Below, in pieces: positions 1 to 9,116 of a stretch of 64,000 nucleotides of DNA. The notes below the pieces were generated by a model that saw only the letters and a list, made by a program, of their open reading frames with translations, did not search any database and was not told the origin of the DNA. This DNA comes from Methylomonas methanica (lineage in GTDB: Bacteria > Pseudomonadota > Gammaproteobacteria > Methylococcales > Methylomonadaceae): positions 1-64,000 of the forward strand of contig LUUF01000019.1 in the NCBI GenBank assembly GCA_001644045.1. The letters are read 5' to 3'. The translations under genes were made by a program, and so were the position numbers. The stretch's first letter is position 1. The number at the start of each line of letters is the position of its first letter.

Positions 1-222
1 TTGCGGCAAGCTGGGTTTTGGTTGACCACGGGGCTTATGCTACGCAAAGCCAATAGCCAACAAAAACGATATATTTAGAATTCAATATCTGATATTGCGA
101 TATTAAATGCCGCCAATAACTCTTCTTTCTTTCGTGGCAATCCTCAATATAACGGCATACGCCTGTGGTAATGGACAATGGAATCGGCATTCAGACTTAT
201 GAATCCCGGTTTTAAGAACTTG
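1..222. other. Gene-free left edge
   Basis: No coding sequence is supported here; this is the downstream side of the sulfotransferase gene. The only structure seen is a short AT-rich palindrome (CAATATC-T-GATATTG, 83-97), which could be an operator or chance. No T-tract hairpin typical of a terminator is visible. Confidence 0.5.
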
Positions 223-1869
223 TTATAGGTACCCGAACGCTTTGATATAAGGCGCCAACACTGGCAGGATGGGCTGGAAATGGTCGGCGTATGCCTGCCA
301 GCGCGCTACCGCCGAACCGTATACAGGCTGGGACACAGCGGCAAAACTCGGCGTCGCAACATAGCGCCCGGCCACCCGTTCGTGGTAGTGAGCCACTTGC
401 GGATGCCAAGCCAGATCCAGCAGCGCAAACACCCGCCGGAAACTGTTTTCAAAATCGCCGACCACATCCTCGTAGCGTAATTCCAGATACTCGGGAACTA
501 TCCGCTGCCTTAGATTCAGCCACAAATCCATCACGGCAGCATATTGTCTGGCAATCCCCGACCAGGACAGCAAATTTACGGTGGCCGGCGACGCAGAGAA
601 TGACTGCATCGCGCAACTCAAACAAATATCGCGCGGATCGCGCAACGCAAACAGGATTTTGGCTTCCGGGAACAGACAGCTGATCAAGCCGATTTCTATG
701 CTATTCAACGCTACTTTATTGACGAAGCGCTTCTGCAAAGCGGTCGGCGTAAATTCCTCGCTCACGCGCTGCCAGTAAAAACCGCGCAGGCGGCGAGCCT
801 GGTCGAGATTAAGACTGCGCAAGGCCTCGGGCGGATTTTGCTGGATACCGGTCATTGCCGCCAATTCGGCAAGTACTTCCTCGATCAGCTGGTTCTCGTC
901 CGAGGTCAATACTTGGGGATGGGCGGCCAATATTTGCTCGGTCAACGTGGTACCGGAGCGCAAAAAACCCATTAAAAACACCGGCACCGGTAAATCATCG
1001 GCGAAATCGGCTACCGACCAACGCTTTAATAAATTGTCGTCGTAACCTTGTTTGTACAACGCAATTTTATTGAAAATGTAATCGCCATCGACGCGCCGGG
1101 TTTCCGGTAATTGTGTCTGTAGTTCGCCGGCCTTACTTAGCATTTTAAAAGCATCGGCATGGCGCTGTTGTTTGTCGTAAACCTTGGCTAGTTCCAGGCA
1201 GGCCCTCGCCAACTGTTTTAGGTCCGTTGCTCTGGCCACCACCCGTTCCAGTCTTTGCTGCGCCCGAACATACTGTTTTTTGTCGAACTCCAGTATCGCC
1301 ATCAAGGTTTGGCAGCCGGCATCGTCCGGGATTAACTTCAAGACCTTACTCAATACCGCGATGGCTTGATCGGCGTGATTTAAGCGATGCAAGCAAGCGG
1401 CCATGCAGAATTGGGCCGCCGGCTGTTCCGGCATCTGTTTGACCGCCGCCCGCGCCAATTGTAAGGCTAGATCCAAATCGCCCCACATTTGCAGTTGCTC
1501 GGCCAACTCCAGCAAAAGCCGGCCTTCGATTTTTTCCGGGCGGCGCAGCATCTGCTTGGCGGCTTTAGCAAAATATTGGCGCCCCTCGGCGCGCCGATGC
1601 CGCCGGCACAAGCCTTGTCCGACGCCAGCCAAGGCTTCGATATGATTGGGTTTGATCGCCAGCACCTGCTGATAACACTGCTCGGCGGCGGCGAAGTTAC
1701 CCTGCAGATAAGCATGGTTGCGGGCACTTTCCAACAAAATCCAAATATCTGTATCAGCGTTGTCCTGTTCGCGCGGAGTATTTGCCTCGCAACAATGTTT
1801 GAATTTTTTGCCGCTTTGGCATGGACAGGGATCGTTACGTCCGGATTTTTGTGGGATAGCGTTATTCAT
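223..1869 (-). CDS. SEC-C / TPR / sulfotransferase fusion protein
   Basis: A 548-residue cytoplasmic protein in three parts. Residues 11-27 form a SEC-C zinc knuckle (C15, C17, H25/C26). Residues about 40-250 are tetratricopeptide repeats. Residues about 290-540 form a sulfotransferase domain, with a PAPS 5'-phosphosulfate loop (FLMGFLRSGTT, near 297-307) and a 3'-phosphate motif (RDPRDICLSC). The family moves sulfate from PAPS to a hydroxyl or amine of a small molecule, glycan or protein; the acceptor is unknown. TPRs suggest a protein partner. No strong ribosome-binding site precedes the ATG. It stands alone and is separated by a terminator from the next gene upstream. Domain calls are firm; substrate is not. 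Confidence 0.85.
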   Translation of the reverse strand: MNNAIPQKSGRNDPCPCQSGKKFKHCCEANTPREQDNADTDIWILLESARNHAYLQGNFAAAEQCYQQVLAIKPNHIEALAGVGQGLCRRHRRAEGRQYFAKAAKQMLRRPEKIEGRLLLELAEQLQMWGDLDLALQLARAAVKQMPEQPAAQFCMAACLHRLNHADQAIAVLSKVLKLIPDDAGCQTLMAILEFDKKQYVRAQQRLERVVARATDLKQLARACLELAKVYDKQQRHADAFKMLSKAGELQTQLPETRRVDGDYIFNKIALYKQGYDDNLLKRWSVADFADDLPVPVFLMGFLRSGTTLTEQILAAHPQVLTSDENQLIEEVLAELAAMTGIQQNPPEALRSLNLDQARRLRGFYWQRVSEEFTPTALQKRFVNKVALNSIEIGLISCLFPEAKILFALRDPRDICLSCAMQSFSASPATVNLLSWSGIARQYAAVMDLWLNLRQRIVPEYLELRYEDVVGDFENSFRRVFALLDLAWHPQVAHYHERVAGRYVATPSFAAVSQPVYGSAVARWQAYADHFQPILPVLAPYIKAFGYL

Positions 1870-1950
1870 TGTCCGTCGGAAAAATCGGAATAATGGCTCT
1901 GTTAGAAAATGTTAAACCGTTGGATGAGCAAGCTCGAAAAACCGTCAGGC

Positions 1951-1980
1951 AAAAAAATACGGGAAACCAGGGCTTCCCGT
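1951..1980 (-). terminator. Rho-independent terminator of the 348-residue PEP-CTERM gene
   Basis: The inverted repeat ACGGGAA/TTCCCGT with an 8-nt loop is followed on the minus strand by TATTTTTTT. It lies about 90 bp downstream of the PEP-CTERM gene stop. The plus strand also ends the stem with A/T-rich sequence, but the longer T-run is on the minus strand. Confidence 0.75.
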
Positions 1981-2072
1981 AAAAAGGCGAGCAATGCCCG
2001 CCAAGGTAGATTTTTGCTCAAGCTTTCGAAAAGGCTAAGAGCATGTTCCAACCCCTGCTCTTAGTCGGCAAA

Positions 2073-3119
2073 TCAGACAGCCAACGCTTGTTTGCGGCGA
2101 CCAAAGCCTATCATGCCGGCCATTGCGCTACCGAACAGCCATACCGCACCCGGCACAGGTACCGCGGTGACAGTTAATTCGTGCCAGCCCGTGCCATACG
2201 CTTTAGATACCGCAGTAGCGCCGGTCGCGAGGGTAGTAACGGTTTTGGTTTGATAAGGGCCGCAATCCACCAAATCCACGCAACTACCACCGATCGCAAT
2301 CAGATAGCTGCCCGCGCCCAGATTTACCGTCAGATCGGTGTACAAAAATCCGTCCGCATTGGTGCCGGAAGACGAGCCGGCGGAACCAGTGCCGACTAAA
2401 TCGCCGTTGCCGTTGTACCAGCCGCTAAAGCCCGAATTGGAATAACCGACAAAACCGTTTACACCACCCGTGGCCAGAAATGTGGAGTTGTTCGTACCGT
2501 TAGGCGCGGCAACTTGGTTAAAGCCCATGGTGTTGTTATTGCCGCCCGTGGTATAGCCATAGGCCAACGGACTTTGTACGGTGGCCGGGTTATTGGCCGA
2601 GGTCGCGCCGGTGAAGGCGCTACCCGCCAACGACCAGATACTGAATGCCGGGTGGATAGTTTTATCCAGCACCATGGGACTATAAGTAGTGGTGGTTGTG
2701 GCATTCGATGTATTAGCCGACCCGGCAGCATTGCGAAAGCCAATGACTTCAGACTTGATTTTATAGGTCCCGGAATCGGTAATATTGATTTGTACCCAGT
2801 CCGCGTTATGCATCCAGCCCAAATCGATAGCCATATCGGCCCAGGATTTAACGGTCGTGTAATCGTGATACACACCGGCTTGCCCGGCGCCGGCGGTCAA
2901 AATATGGCCCGTGGCAATCGCCCGACCGGAGCCGTCGATACCGCCGCCGTTGTTCAGGCTGGTACCGATCGCATTGGTGCCGGCGCCATTGGTAATAGTA
3001 TGCGCGGCGTTGAATGTTTCCGTGGTGCTGGTGACGCTTACCGCACCGGCGTGCGATGCGGTCAAAACTAAGGCGGTACCGGTCAAAATTTGCGCAACAG
3101 CTTTTTTAACGTGTTTCAT
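2073..3119 (-). CDS. PEP-CTERM exported protein (VPxPGAVWLF type)
   Basis: A 348-residue exported protein with an N-terminal Sec signal ending near residue 26 (ASHAGA-V). It has a Gly/Ser/Thr/Asn-rich body and a C-terminal sorting tail of VPVPGAVWLFG, a hydrophobic helix and GRRK. That tail is the VPxP variant of the PEP-CTERM signal, which an exosortase recognises and cleaves. No enzyme motif is seen in the body. An AAGGAAAA Shine-Dalgarno sits before the ATG, and a clear terminator follows. Its role is probably in the cell envelope or extracellular matrix (inference). No exosortase is in this window. Confidence 0.8.
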   Translation of the reverse strand: MKHVKKAVAQILTGTALVLTASHAGAVSVTSTTETFNAAHTITNGAGTNAIGTSLNNGGGIDGSGRAIATGHILTAGAGQAGVYHDYTTVKSWADMAIDLGWMHNADWVQINITDSGTYKIKSEVIGFRNAAGSANTSNATTTTTYSPMVLDKTIHPAFSIWSLAGSAFTGATSANNPATVQSPLAYGYTTGGNNNTMGFNQVAAPNGTNNSTFLATGGVNGFVGYSNSGFSGWYNGNGDLVGTGSAGSSSGTNADGFLYTDLTVNLGAGSYLIAIGGSCVDLVDCGPYQTKTVTTLATGATAVSKAYGTGWHELTVTAVPVPGAVWLFGSAMAGMIGFGRRKQALAV

Positions 3120-3597
3120 ATATGAATTTTCCTTGTTAACAAATTACGGAAAAGCAGTTGCAGAGTTTCCGATCTCCCCTAAGAACTCGTCACTCAGTAT
3201 CGACTGCTTCCTATCGACATCCCCGCCGCGCCACTCCCCAATCTGGAGTATCGCTGCGCGGGAACCAGTCTCATCGCTAGAGACCGCTACCGGCATTGCA
3301 AAATATAAGCCATAAATTAATTACGTTTTAATACATATGGCTACATGAATACTGACGCGCAAATACCTGGCTATTACTGTGAAATAACACAGGCAGTAGG
3401 TGATTTGCCTGAATAGGCTTGCAGCCAGAGTATATGGAAGTTTGTTGGAAACAATGGCGGGAAAACGACCGGATCGGCACTCGGCTTTTAAGAAATGCAA
3501 CGCACGATAGCAAACGCTAAGTGTTTGATAGCCTTGGCCAATGTATTGATGAAACCTGCCTGCTCGGAAACTCCTTAAATCAAACAGCTTCGGTATT
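3120..3597. other. Intergenic region between two PEP-CTERM genes
   Basis: About 480 bp with no supported gene. It should hold the promoter and a long leader for the gene to its left. A weak GG-N10-GC pattern is present on the minus strand near 3260-3280, but its -12/-24 elements match the sigma-54 consensus poorly. A hairpin CAGGCA/TGCCTG at 3390-3411, followed on the minus strand by TGTTATTTC, could terminate the gene to the right. Confidence 0.4.
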
Positions 3598-5091
3598 TCA
3601 TCGTTTGCGGCGCACAACCCAGCCGAAGCCGCCGAGTGCGGAAAGGAACAGGGAAAATGCGCCAGGCAACGGCACCGGTGCGGATTGCAACGGACTCATA
3701 TGCCAGGCCAATGCGTAATCCCAACTGAAGGGAATTGCCTCGCCGGACTTGACCCGCAATTCGTAGTGGTGACCGGTTAATAGATCAAGCCACAGGTTTT
3801 CGCTGTTATCGACACTGCTCGCCGAAAACGCGGCGATGTTTTGCGCCGTGATATCGAATAACTCCAGATTCAGATCATACAAGGTGGTTGTCAGATTTAG
3901 GTCGTTCGATACCCCCAGATTCCAAACCAAAGATGCCTGCAAATTCAAATCCGTCGCGGCGGCAAACTTATAAGTGCCAAGGCTATTGCTACCCAAGCCG
4001 CCGAACGCGGTATCGACATCGAACCCGGCTAAACCGATGCCGCCCAGATGACCGCCATCTTCCAGGCTATCCTGCTCGCCGCCGGCGATGATTTCGTAAC
4101 TGTGCAAAATATTCAGTTGGCCGGCGCCGAATCTATCGTCCAGGCCGTTTACGGTTTGATGCCCGCTGCCGCGATAATCGAGGATATTGTCCGTGGTCGA
4201 GGTATTTTGCGTCGCTCTGTCGGCGCCGGCCAGCAATGCCGCTTTGACGGTTTCGGCACGCTCGGCGTTATAAACCGTACCCACACTGTCTATGTCGATA
4301 GATCCATGCGAAAGACTCGATCCGCCCTTGTGGCCTGTCTCGACCAATAGCGCGGCGGCGGCGGCCACTATGGGTGTGGCCGCGCTGGTAGTAGTTTGCG
4401 GTGCGACTATATCGGGGCGCGTCCGTCCCGCTACATATACCGAGTCCACCGCATCGGCCCCCCTGTCCTGCTTACCGTCCGTGCGGCCCACCGCAATTGC
4501 ATTGTAAGCACTACCCAATAACGGCGCGTCGCTCAGGCCGTTGTTCATACCAACTACCTGGATAAATTGGTTACGCTGCACTTGCCTGTCCACCAAGCGC
4601 AAAATCATCGCGGTTTCCGCTACGGAATCACCTTTGCCTATCCAGCTATGGTTCGCAATCCGGCTGGCATTGACGGGTGCCAACGCCGTCGGCGTGATGA
4701 GGTTGTCGAGCCAGGCGTTGCCATCGTAACTGGCGATAGTGTTTATTCCATGCGCAATGGAATCCTTGCCGTAAAACCTGGCTCCGACACTAGTTGCGTG
4801 GCCGGATGGCGAAGTACTGGCTTTTTTACCCGGAAAACTAAACGTCTTGCCGGCAAATTGCGCATTAAGAATATCCGGCGCATAGATGGGGTAAGCGGGA
4901 TCATCTTTCGATTCAACGGCTGACGCTTCGGCATGAACTACATTGACACCGTCGCCGGTCGGTACGCTTGCGCCCAGTTGTGCTAACAAGGCTTGATAAC
5001 CTATATCGCTTTTGTAATCCGCAGCCGCGGAGCAAGCCCAAAACACCATTGGAAACAGATAAAACCCAGGCTTTTTAATCATTGTTATCAC
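3598..5091 (-). CDS. PEP-CTERM protein with degenerate subtilase (S8)-like domain
   Basis: A 497-residue exported protein with a signal peptide (residues 1-24) and a C-terminal PEP-CTERM-type tail (VPLPGAFSLF, hydrophobic helix, RRKR). The middle resembles peptidase family S8. PSGHATSVG near residue 95 fits the His motif, an NN pair (VGMNN) fits the oxyanion region, and TTTSAATPIVAA fits the Ser motif. The expected Asp strand appears as GVNVVHAEA, without Asp, so it may be an inactive or divergent subtilase. AAGGTGATAACA-ATG gives a good Shine-Dalgarno. The 394-bp region upstream is non-coding. Family assignment is by motif only. Confidence 0.65.
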   Translation of the reverse strand: MITMIKKPGFYLFPMVFWACSAAADYKSDIGYQALLAQLGASVPTGDGVNVVHAEASAVESKDDPAYPIYAPDILNAQFAGKTFSFPGKKASTSPSGHATSVGARFYGKDSIAHGINTIASYDGNAWLDNLITPTALAPVNASRIANHSWIGKGDSVAETAMILRLVDRQVQRNQFIQVVGMNNGLSDAPLLGSAYNAIAVGRTDGKQDRGADAVDSVYVAGRTRPDIVAPQTTTSAATPIVAAAAALLVETGHKGGSSLSHGSIDIDSVGTVYNAERAETVKAALLAGADRATQNTSTTDNILDYRGSGHQTVNGLDDRFGAGQLNILHSYEIIAGGEQDSLEDGGHLGGIGLAGFDVDTAFGGLGSNSLGTYKFAAATDLNLQASLVWNLGVSNDLNLTTTLYDLNLELFDITAQNIAAFSASSVDNSENLWLDLLTGHHYELRVKSGEAIPFSWDYALAWHMSPLQSAPVPLPGAFSLFLSALGGFGWVVRRKR

Positions 5092-5485
5092 CTTTTTGAG
5101 TCTCTTGAAATTTGGTTAGCTTGATCTAGCCGTTCCGGCAAATACCGCGCGGCAAGCCGGAAAAATCGATAGTCCGGATGAATGATGAGTTGCTCAGCAT
5201 CCTCCTAACGTGCCGGCACTGGTTCTGTCGGTTAATCGCAACTATAGACCAGATACCAGGTCTTGCCGATACATGCCCGGCTATCAGTCTGGCGAGTGTA
5301 AAGCTGTACGATTACAGCAAACAGCCTGCCGATCAATCGACAAGGCTTTTAGGAAGATGACGAGAGTCTGATCGCATCCGACAAACTCTCCAGCATTTCA
5401 ACGGCGAGGTGTTGCGGCCCCTGTGTTAATAATCCGCAGGGGCGCAGGTAAGAACTAAGCGTCGAGCAAACGGGTACTCAAGCGA
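5092..5485. other. Intergenic region with a GC-rich hairpin
   Basis: Promoter region of the subtilase-like gene; no gene is supported. A perfect 7-bp inverted repeat, GCCCCTG/CAGGGGC with a 13-nt loop, lies at 5417-5443. It sits just downstream of the small secreted-protein gene and lacks a following T-run, so it may be a weak terminator or an mRNA 3'-end structure. Confidence 0.4.
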
Positions 5486-5887
5486 TCAATGAATGCGAAC
5501 CAGATAGCCGTCGGTTTTTTCACAACCGGGTTTGCTATGCGCGGTAATGCTCAGGCGCGCAAAGCCGCCTTCTATGGGTCTATCCACTTTGCCTTTTATC
5601 TCCAGACGGCCGCTAGGCTGTTGGGTAATTTGCAGTTCTTTGGAGGTGAAATGGTATTTGGTTTCCCCGGCGCTGACATTAATGACAATCGATGTCAGCG
5701 TGGTATTGGCGGATGCCGTCAACGAAAACTCGCTAAACGATTGCAGATATTTATTGGTCGCCGGCTGAAACTCGGAAAACACCGGCTTATCGCAGTGCTG
5801 CGAGCTCTGGCTGCTGCCGTAGGCATGGGCCGCGGTGCCGCTCAGACTTAACAAAGTGGCGGCGGCAATTCGGAATAGCGTGGTCAT
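5486..5887 (-). CDS. Small secreted protein, function unknown
   Basis: A 133-residue protein with a clear Sec signal peptide (cleavage near AAHA-YG, residue 22). The mature part of about 110 residues has an Ig-like beta pattern (alternating hydrophobics, ITQQPSGRLEIKG) and two cysteines, one near each end (HC-DK and PGCEKT), that could form a disulfide. I recognise no family. The Shine-Dalgarno CGGAGAAAATA-ATG decides the start. It stands alone; the next gene upstream is divergent. Confidence 0.65.
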   Translation of the reverse strand: MTTLFRIAAATLLSLSGTAAHAYGSSQSSQHCDKPVFSEFQPATNKYLQSFSEFSLTASANTTLTSIVINVSAGETKYHFTSKELQITQQPSGRLEIKGKVDRPIEGGFARLSITAHSKPGCEKTDGYLVRIH

Positions 5888-6260
5888 TATTTTCTCCGTG
5901 GGGTGGTTATTAGCATAATTATCCCGCTAGCTTACCAACAAAACGCGGAATTGCTGGCGATCAATTCAATTGAGCGCCCACCTGCCAAGCAAATACTCGA
6001 TGTTCCGTCTAGTCACATCCATGGTGCACTACTCGCCCGTTGACCGATCGAAGCACTTCTGCGCCGAAAAAATGTGATGTACGGCTCATAAATAGTTCTT
6101 ATGAAAACAAAATAAGTTCTAATGAGAACTTTAAAGTGATAGACTTTACCCACACTGACAGATTGACCTGAACTTCCCGAAACAAAAGTTCGTTTTGATA
6201 CTGAAGTGCCGAGGCCTAACCCAATAGCCTCATTTCTTCTTATTTACCGAGGTTTACATC
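5888..6260. other. Divergent promoter region
   Basis: About 370 bp between the small secreted gene on the left and the small exported gene on the right. No coding sequence is seen. The right part carries the tandem operator-like inverted repeats listed at 6095-6131. The gene on the right has a leader of more than 100 nt after those sites. Confidence 0.5.
6095..6131 (+). promoter_or_regulatory. Tandem inverted repeats matching the marR operator
   Basis: Two sites lie with centres 21 bp apart, two helical turns. Site 1 (6095-6108) is GTTCT-TATG-AAAAC. Site 2 (6114-6131) is AAGTTCT-AATG-AGAACTT, a 7+7 inverted repeat. Site 2 nearly equals the perfect palindrome TTCTAATTAGAA in front of marR (10769-10780). 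I infer binding by that MarR protein and control of the small exported gene and perhaps ftsH. Confidence 0.55.
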
Positions 6261-6647
6261 ATGACATCTTTCAAAAAATTCATATCTTTTGCCATAGCCA
6301 TCGCTGTTATCAGTGCATTGTCTTTTCCGGTATCTGCTGCCACTTTTAGTCACGAAGAAGTCAGAGCCGCTCTGGAAAGCACCATTTCTAAAGTCAAAGC
6401 GTCCATCTCCGCGGTGGAAGGCGGTGCGGACAAGGAGACGGTGGCCGAGCTGGTCAGCGATGCCAAACAACAGCAAAAAGACATTGAGAATAACGATCTC
6501 GAAGTCAAACGCCAGCATGCCGGCAAACGCTTGAATACAGCCTGGAAAGCCGCGCGCGGCGGCGATTTGCAATTGGCCGGCGAATCGTTGAAAGAAGCTT
6601 TAAGCCGCTATGAAGAAATGCACAACATTTATGTTTCCAGCCATTAA
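6261..6647 (+). CDS. Small exported helical protein, function unknown
   Basis: A 128-residue protein with a Sec signal (hydrophobic 8-24, cleavage near VSA-ATF). The mature domain of about 100 residues is charged and predicted helical, with heptad-like segments (VRAALESTISKVKASI, LVSDAKQQQKDIE) and a tail containing RYEEMHNIY. It resembles small periplasmic helical proteins of the kind induced by metal or envelope stress, but I recognise no named family. It is followed by ftsH after about 440 bp. MarR-type operators upstream suggest coregulation with the efflux genes at 9-15 kb. Confidence 0.7.
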   Translation: MTSFKKFISFAIAIAVISALSFPVSAATFSHEEVRAALESTISKVKASISAVEGGADKETVAELVSDAKQQQKDIENNDLEVKRQHAGKRLNTAWKAARGGDLQLAGESLKEALSRYEEMHNIYVSSH

Positions 6648-6707
6648 ACCGTAAACATCGCGCCGGTTGAGCTATGCGTCAGCCGGCCGCATCGGCGCAC
6701 TGAATAG

Positions 6708-6968
6708 GGGCATCTTCTGTTCATATCCAAAACAACGCTTGACCGCCGCATCGCTCAAGCCGCGGATAGCTGCCCGCTTTTCACGACCCGCATCATCGAT
6801 AACGTCAGTACATTTGATGCGCGTGTGCTGGCCTTGGGCCCGGGGTCCAAGCGTTTTCTTACCTCCGAAAAGAAAAACGTGACAATTGATTCGTTCGCCA
6901 ACTGGCGACGCGATGATGAGGGTCTTTTTTATATGGGATTGATGGCGCAAGAATTGCTAATTTTTTAA
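6708..6968 (+). pseudogene. Possible gene remnant without a start
   Basis: An open frame of 86 codons between stops at 6705 and 6966 has protein-like composition (for example LDRRIAQAADSCPLFTTRI and SFANWRRDDEGLFYMG). It has no usable ATG, GTG or TTG near its beginning; the frame opens GGG-CAT-CTT-CTG. It could be the end of a decayed gene or a chance frame. No family was recognised. The opposite-strand frame over 6672-6950 looks like a shadow. Confidence 0.25.
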
Positions 6969-7084
6969 TGTCGGATCAGCGCTATCAGCTGTCGCTTGGG
7001 TCGATGCGGAAACATGCCGACACAAACCCAAGCTTTACGACACCGTATCACTTGAACCTTGCACCCTAAACAGGAGATCGCATC

Positions 7085-8980
7085 ATGAAAAAGCTCTTAA
7101 TCGCGCTGTCCCTATTGGCTGGAATCGCTATCGTGATGTTCGCGGTATTCAATCCCAGGCTGCCTGCCTACAACGCGCAAACTGACATTTCCTATTCCGA
7201 TTTCATCAAGGACGTGCGCAGCAAATCCGTTGCCGAAGTGGTGATAGACGGCAAATCCATCGACGGCCGCCGCCACAACGGCACCCGGTTTGCCACTTAC
7301 AATCCTGGGGATGCGCGGATCATAGACGATCTATTGGAGTATGACGTAAAGATCAAAGTCGAGCGACCGGAAACGCAGTCCACCCTGACGCAACTTTTAT
7401 TCTCGTGGGCTCCCACCTTGCTGTTGATCGGGGTATTAGTGTATTTCATGCGTAAGCAGCAACTTGGTGCCGGCGCGCAAAACGGCTTTGGTAAAAGCCG
7501 GGCCAAATTGATGACGGAAGATCAGGTCAAGATACGTTTCAAGGATGTGGCCGGTGCCGAGGAAGCCAAACAGGATGTGGCTGAAATGGTCGACTTCCTG
7601 AAAGATCCGGGCAAATACGAAGCCTTGGGCGGCAAAATTCCGCGCGGCGTATTGATGGTGGGGCCTCCCGGTACCGGTAAAACCTTGCTGGCCCGGGCGA
7701 TTGCCGGCGAAGCCGGCGTGCCGTTCTTCTCTATCTCGGGTTCCGACTTCGTGGAAATGTTCGTCGGCGTCGGCGCCTCCCGGGTACGGGACATGTTCGA
7801 ACAAGCCAAAAAACGCGCGCCCTGCATTATTTTTATCGACGAAATCGACGCGGTCGGCCGCCAGCGTAGCGCCGGCGGCAATATCGGCGGCGGCGAAGAA
7901 CGCGAACAAACCCTTAACCAACTGTTGGTGGAAATGGACGGTTTCAGCGGCAACGAAGGCATCATCGTCATCGCCGCGACCAACCGGGTCGATGTGCTGG
8001 ACAAAGCCTTGCTGAGGCCGGGCCGCTTCGATCGCCAGGTGCAGATCGGCTTGCCGGATATCAAGGGCCGCGAGCAAATTCTTAAAGTCCACGCCGCCAG
8101 AGTGCCGTTGGCCGACGACGTCAACATCAACGATCTGGCGCGCGGCACTCCCGGTTTTTCCGGCGCCGAACTGGCCAATTTGATCAACGAAGGCGCCTTG
8201 TTCGCTGCCCGCAACAATCAGCGGGAAGTGACGATGCACGACCTGGACAGCGCCCGCGACAAAGCCATCATGGGTGCCGAGAAACGCACCATGATCATGA
8301 GTCGCGACGACCTGTTAATGACTGCTTACCACGAAGCCGGCCACACCATCGTCGGCCGCTTGGTGCCCGAGCATGATCCGGTTTACAAAGTCAGCATCAT
8401 GCCGCGCGGCGGCGCCTTGGGCATTACCATGTTTCTGCCGGAACGCGACCAATACAGTGCCTGTAAGGACAAACTGGAAGGCCAGATTTCCAGCCTGTTC
8501 GGCGGTCGAATTGCCGAAGCCTTGATTTACGGCAAGAACAAAGTCACCACAGGCGCATCCAACGATATTCAGCGCGCCACGCAATTGGCCCGTAATATGG
8601 TCACCAAATGGGGCTTGTCCGATCGCCTGGGGCCGGTAGATTGCGGCGACAACGACAGCGGATATTTAGGGTCAAGCAAACCGATGTCGGAACAAATGGC
8701 GCGTCTGATCGATCATGAAATAAGGCAAACCCTTGCGAACAACTATCGGCGCGCCGAAGCCATCCTTAAAACTCATCTGGATATTCTGCATAACATGGCG
8801 CAAGCTTTGCTGGATTGGGAAACCCTGGATAAATATCAGATAGACGAGTTGATGCAGGGCCGGATGATAGCGCCGCCAAAGGCTATAGAGCTGGCAAAAT
8901 GGAACGGCGATAACGGCAAGTTACACAAGCCAACCGCTGAAACTGTACCTCCGTTTGGCAAAATGCCGGCATTGTCCTAA
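7085..8980 (+). CDS. ftsH: ATP-dependent zinc metalloprotease FtsH (paralogue)
   Basis: A 631-residue membrane-bound AAA+ protease that extracts and degrades membrane and short-lived cytosolic proteins as a hexamer. In order: TM1 (4-22), periplasmic FtsH_ext domain (25-100), TM2 (105-121), Walker A GPPGTGKT (about 193-200), Walker B with DEID (about 251), SRH with RPGRFD, and the zinc site HEAGH (about 416-420) in the M41 domain. The start has Shine-Dalgarno AGGAGATCGC before ATG. Its placement beside a small exported protein and efflux genes, rather than rrmJ-folP-glmM, suggests a second, stress-specific copy. All catalytic motifs are intact. Confidence 0.95.
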   Translation: MKKLLIALSLLAGIAIVMFAVFNPRLPAYNAQTDISYSDFIKDVRSKSVAEVVIDGKSIDGRRHNGTRFATYNPGDARIIDDLLEYDVKIKVERPETQSTLTQLLFSWAPTLLLIGVLVYFMRKQQLGAGAQNGFGKSRAKLMTEDQVKIRFKDVAGAEEAKQDVAEMVDFLKDPGKYEALGGKIPRGVLMVGPPGTGKTLLARAIAGEAGVPFFSISGSDFVEMFVGVGASRVRDMFEQAKKRAPCIIFIDEIDAVGRQRSAGGNIGGGEEREQTLNQLLVEMDGFSGNEGIIVIAATNRVDVLDKALLRPGRFDRQVQIGLPDIKGREQILKVHAARVPLADDVNINDLARGTPGFSGAELANLINEGALFAARNNQREVTMHDLDSARDKAIMGAEKRTMIMSRDDLLMTAYHEAGHTIVGRLVPEHDPVYKVSIMPRGGALGITMFLPERDQYSACKDKLEGQISSLFGGRIAEALIYGKNKVTTGASNDIQRATQLARNMVTKWGLSDRLGPVDCGDNDSGYLGSSKPMSEQMARLIDHEIRQTLANNYRRAEAILKTHLDILHNMAQALLDWETLDKYQIDELMQGRMIAPPKAIELAKWNGDNGKLHKPTAETVPPFGKMPALS

Positions 8981-9032
8981 CCTAAAAAGCGGATATAAAA
9001 CAGTAAGCACATTACCGAACTGTTTCTCGCGG

Positions 9033-9060
9033 GCCCCGAATAAATGCTAGAGTTCGGGGC
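9033..9060 (+). terminator. Hairpin after ftsH
   Basis: A perfect 8-bp inverted repeat, GCCCCGAA/TTCGGGGC with a 12-nt loop, lies 53 bp after the ftsH stop. No T-run follows, so it may be a weak terminator or mRNA-stabilising stem separating ftsH from the efflux gene. Confidence 0.4.
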
Positions 9061-9116
9061 TAAAGAGTTGCTCCGCTCAGAGTGATTAATGAACAGGGGA
9101 TTTTTTCTACATTAGC

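Noticed and set aside
83-97. AT-rich palindrome CAATATC-T-GATATTG
   Set aside because: It is far from any visible gene start and short AT palindromes are common by chance.
3255-3285. Possible sigma-54 promoter before the first PEP-CTERM gene
   Set aside because: Only GG-N10-GC is met; the TGGCA and TTGC context is absent.
3321-3617. 98-codon minus-strand frame between the two PEP-CTERM genes
   Set aside because: It overlaps the end of the next gene, has irregular composition, no Shine-Dalgarno and no recognisable domain.
6672-6950. 92-codon minus-strand frame opposite the start-less frame
   Set aside because: It looks like a shadow of the plus-strand frame, with no Shine-Dalgarno or domain.
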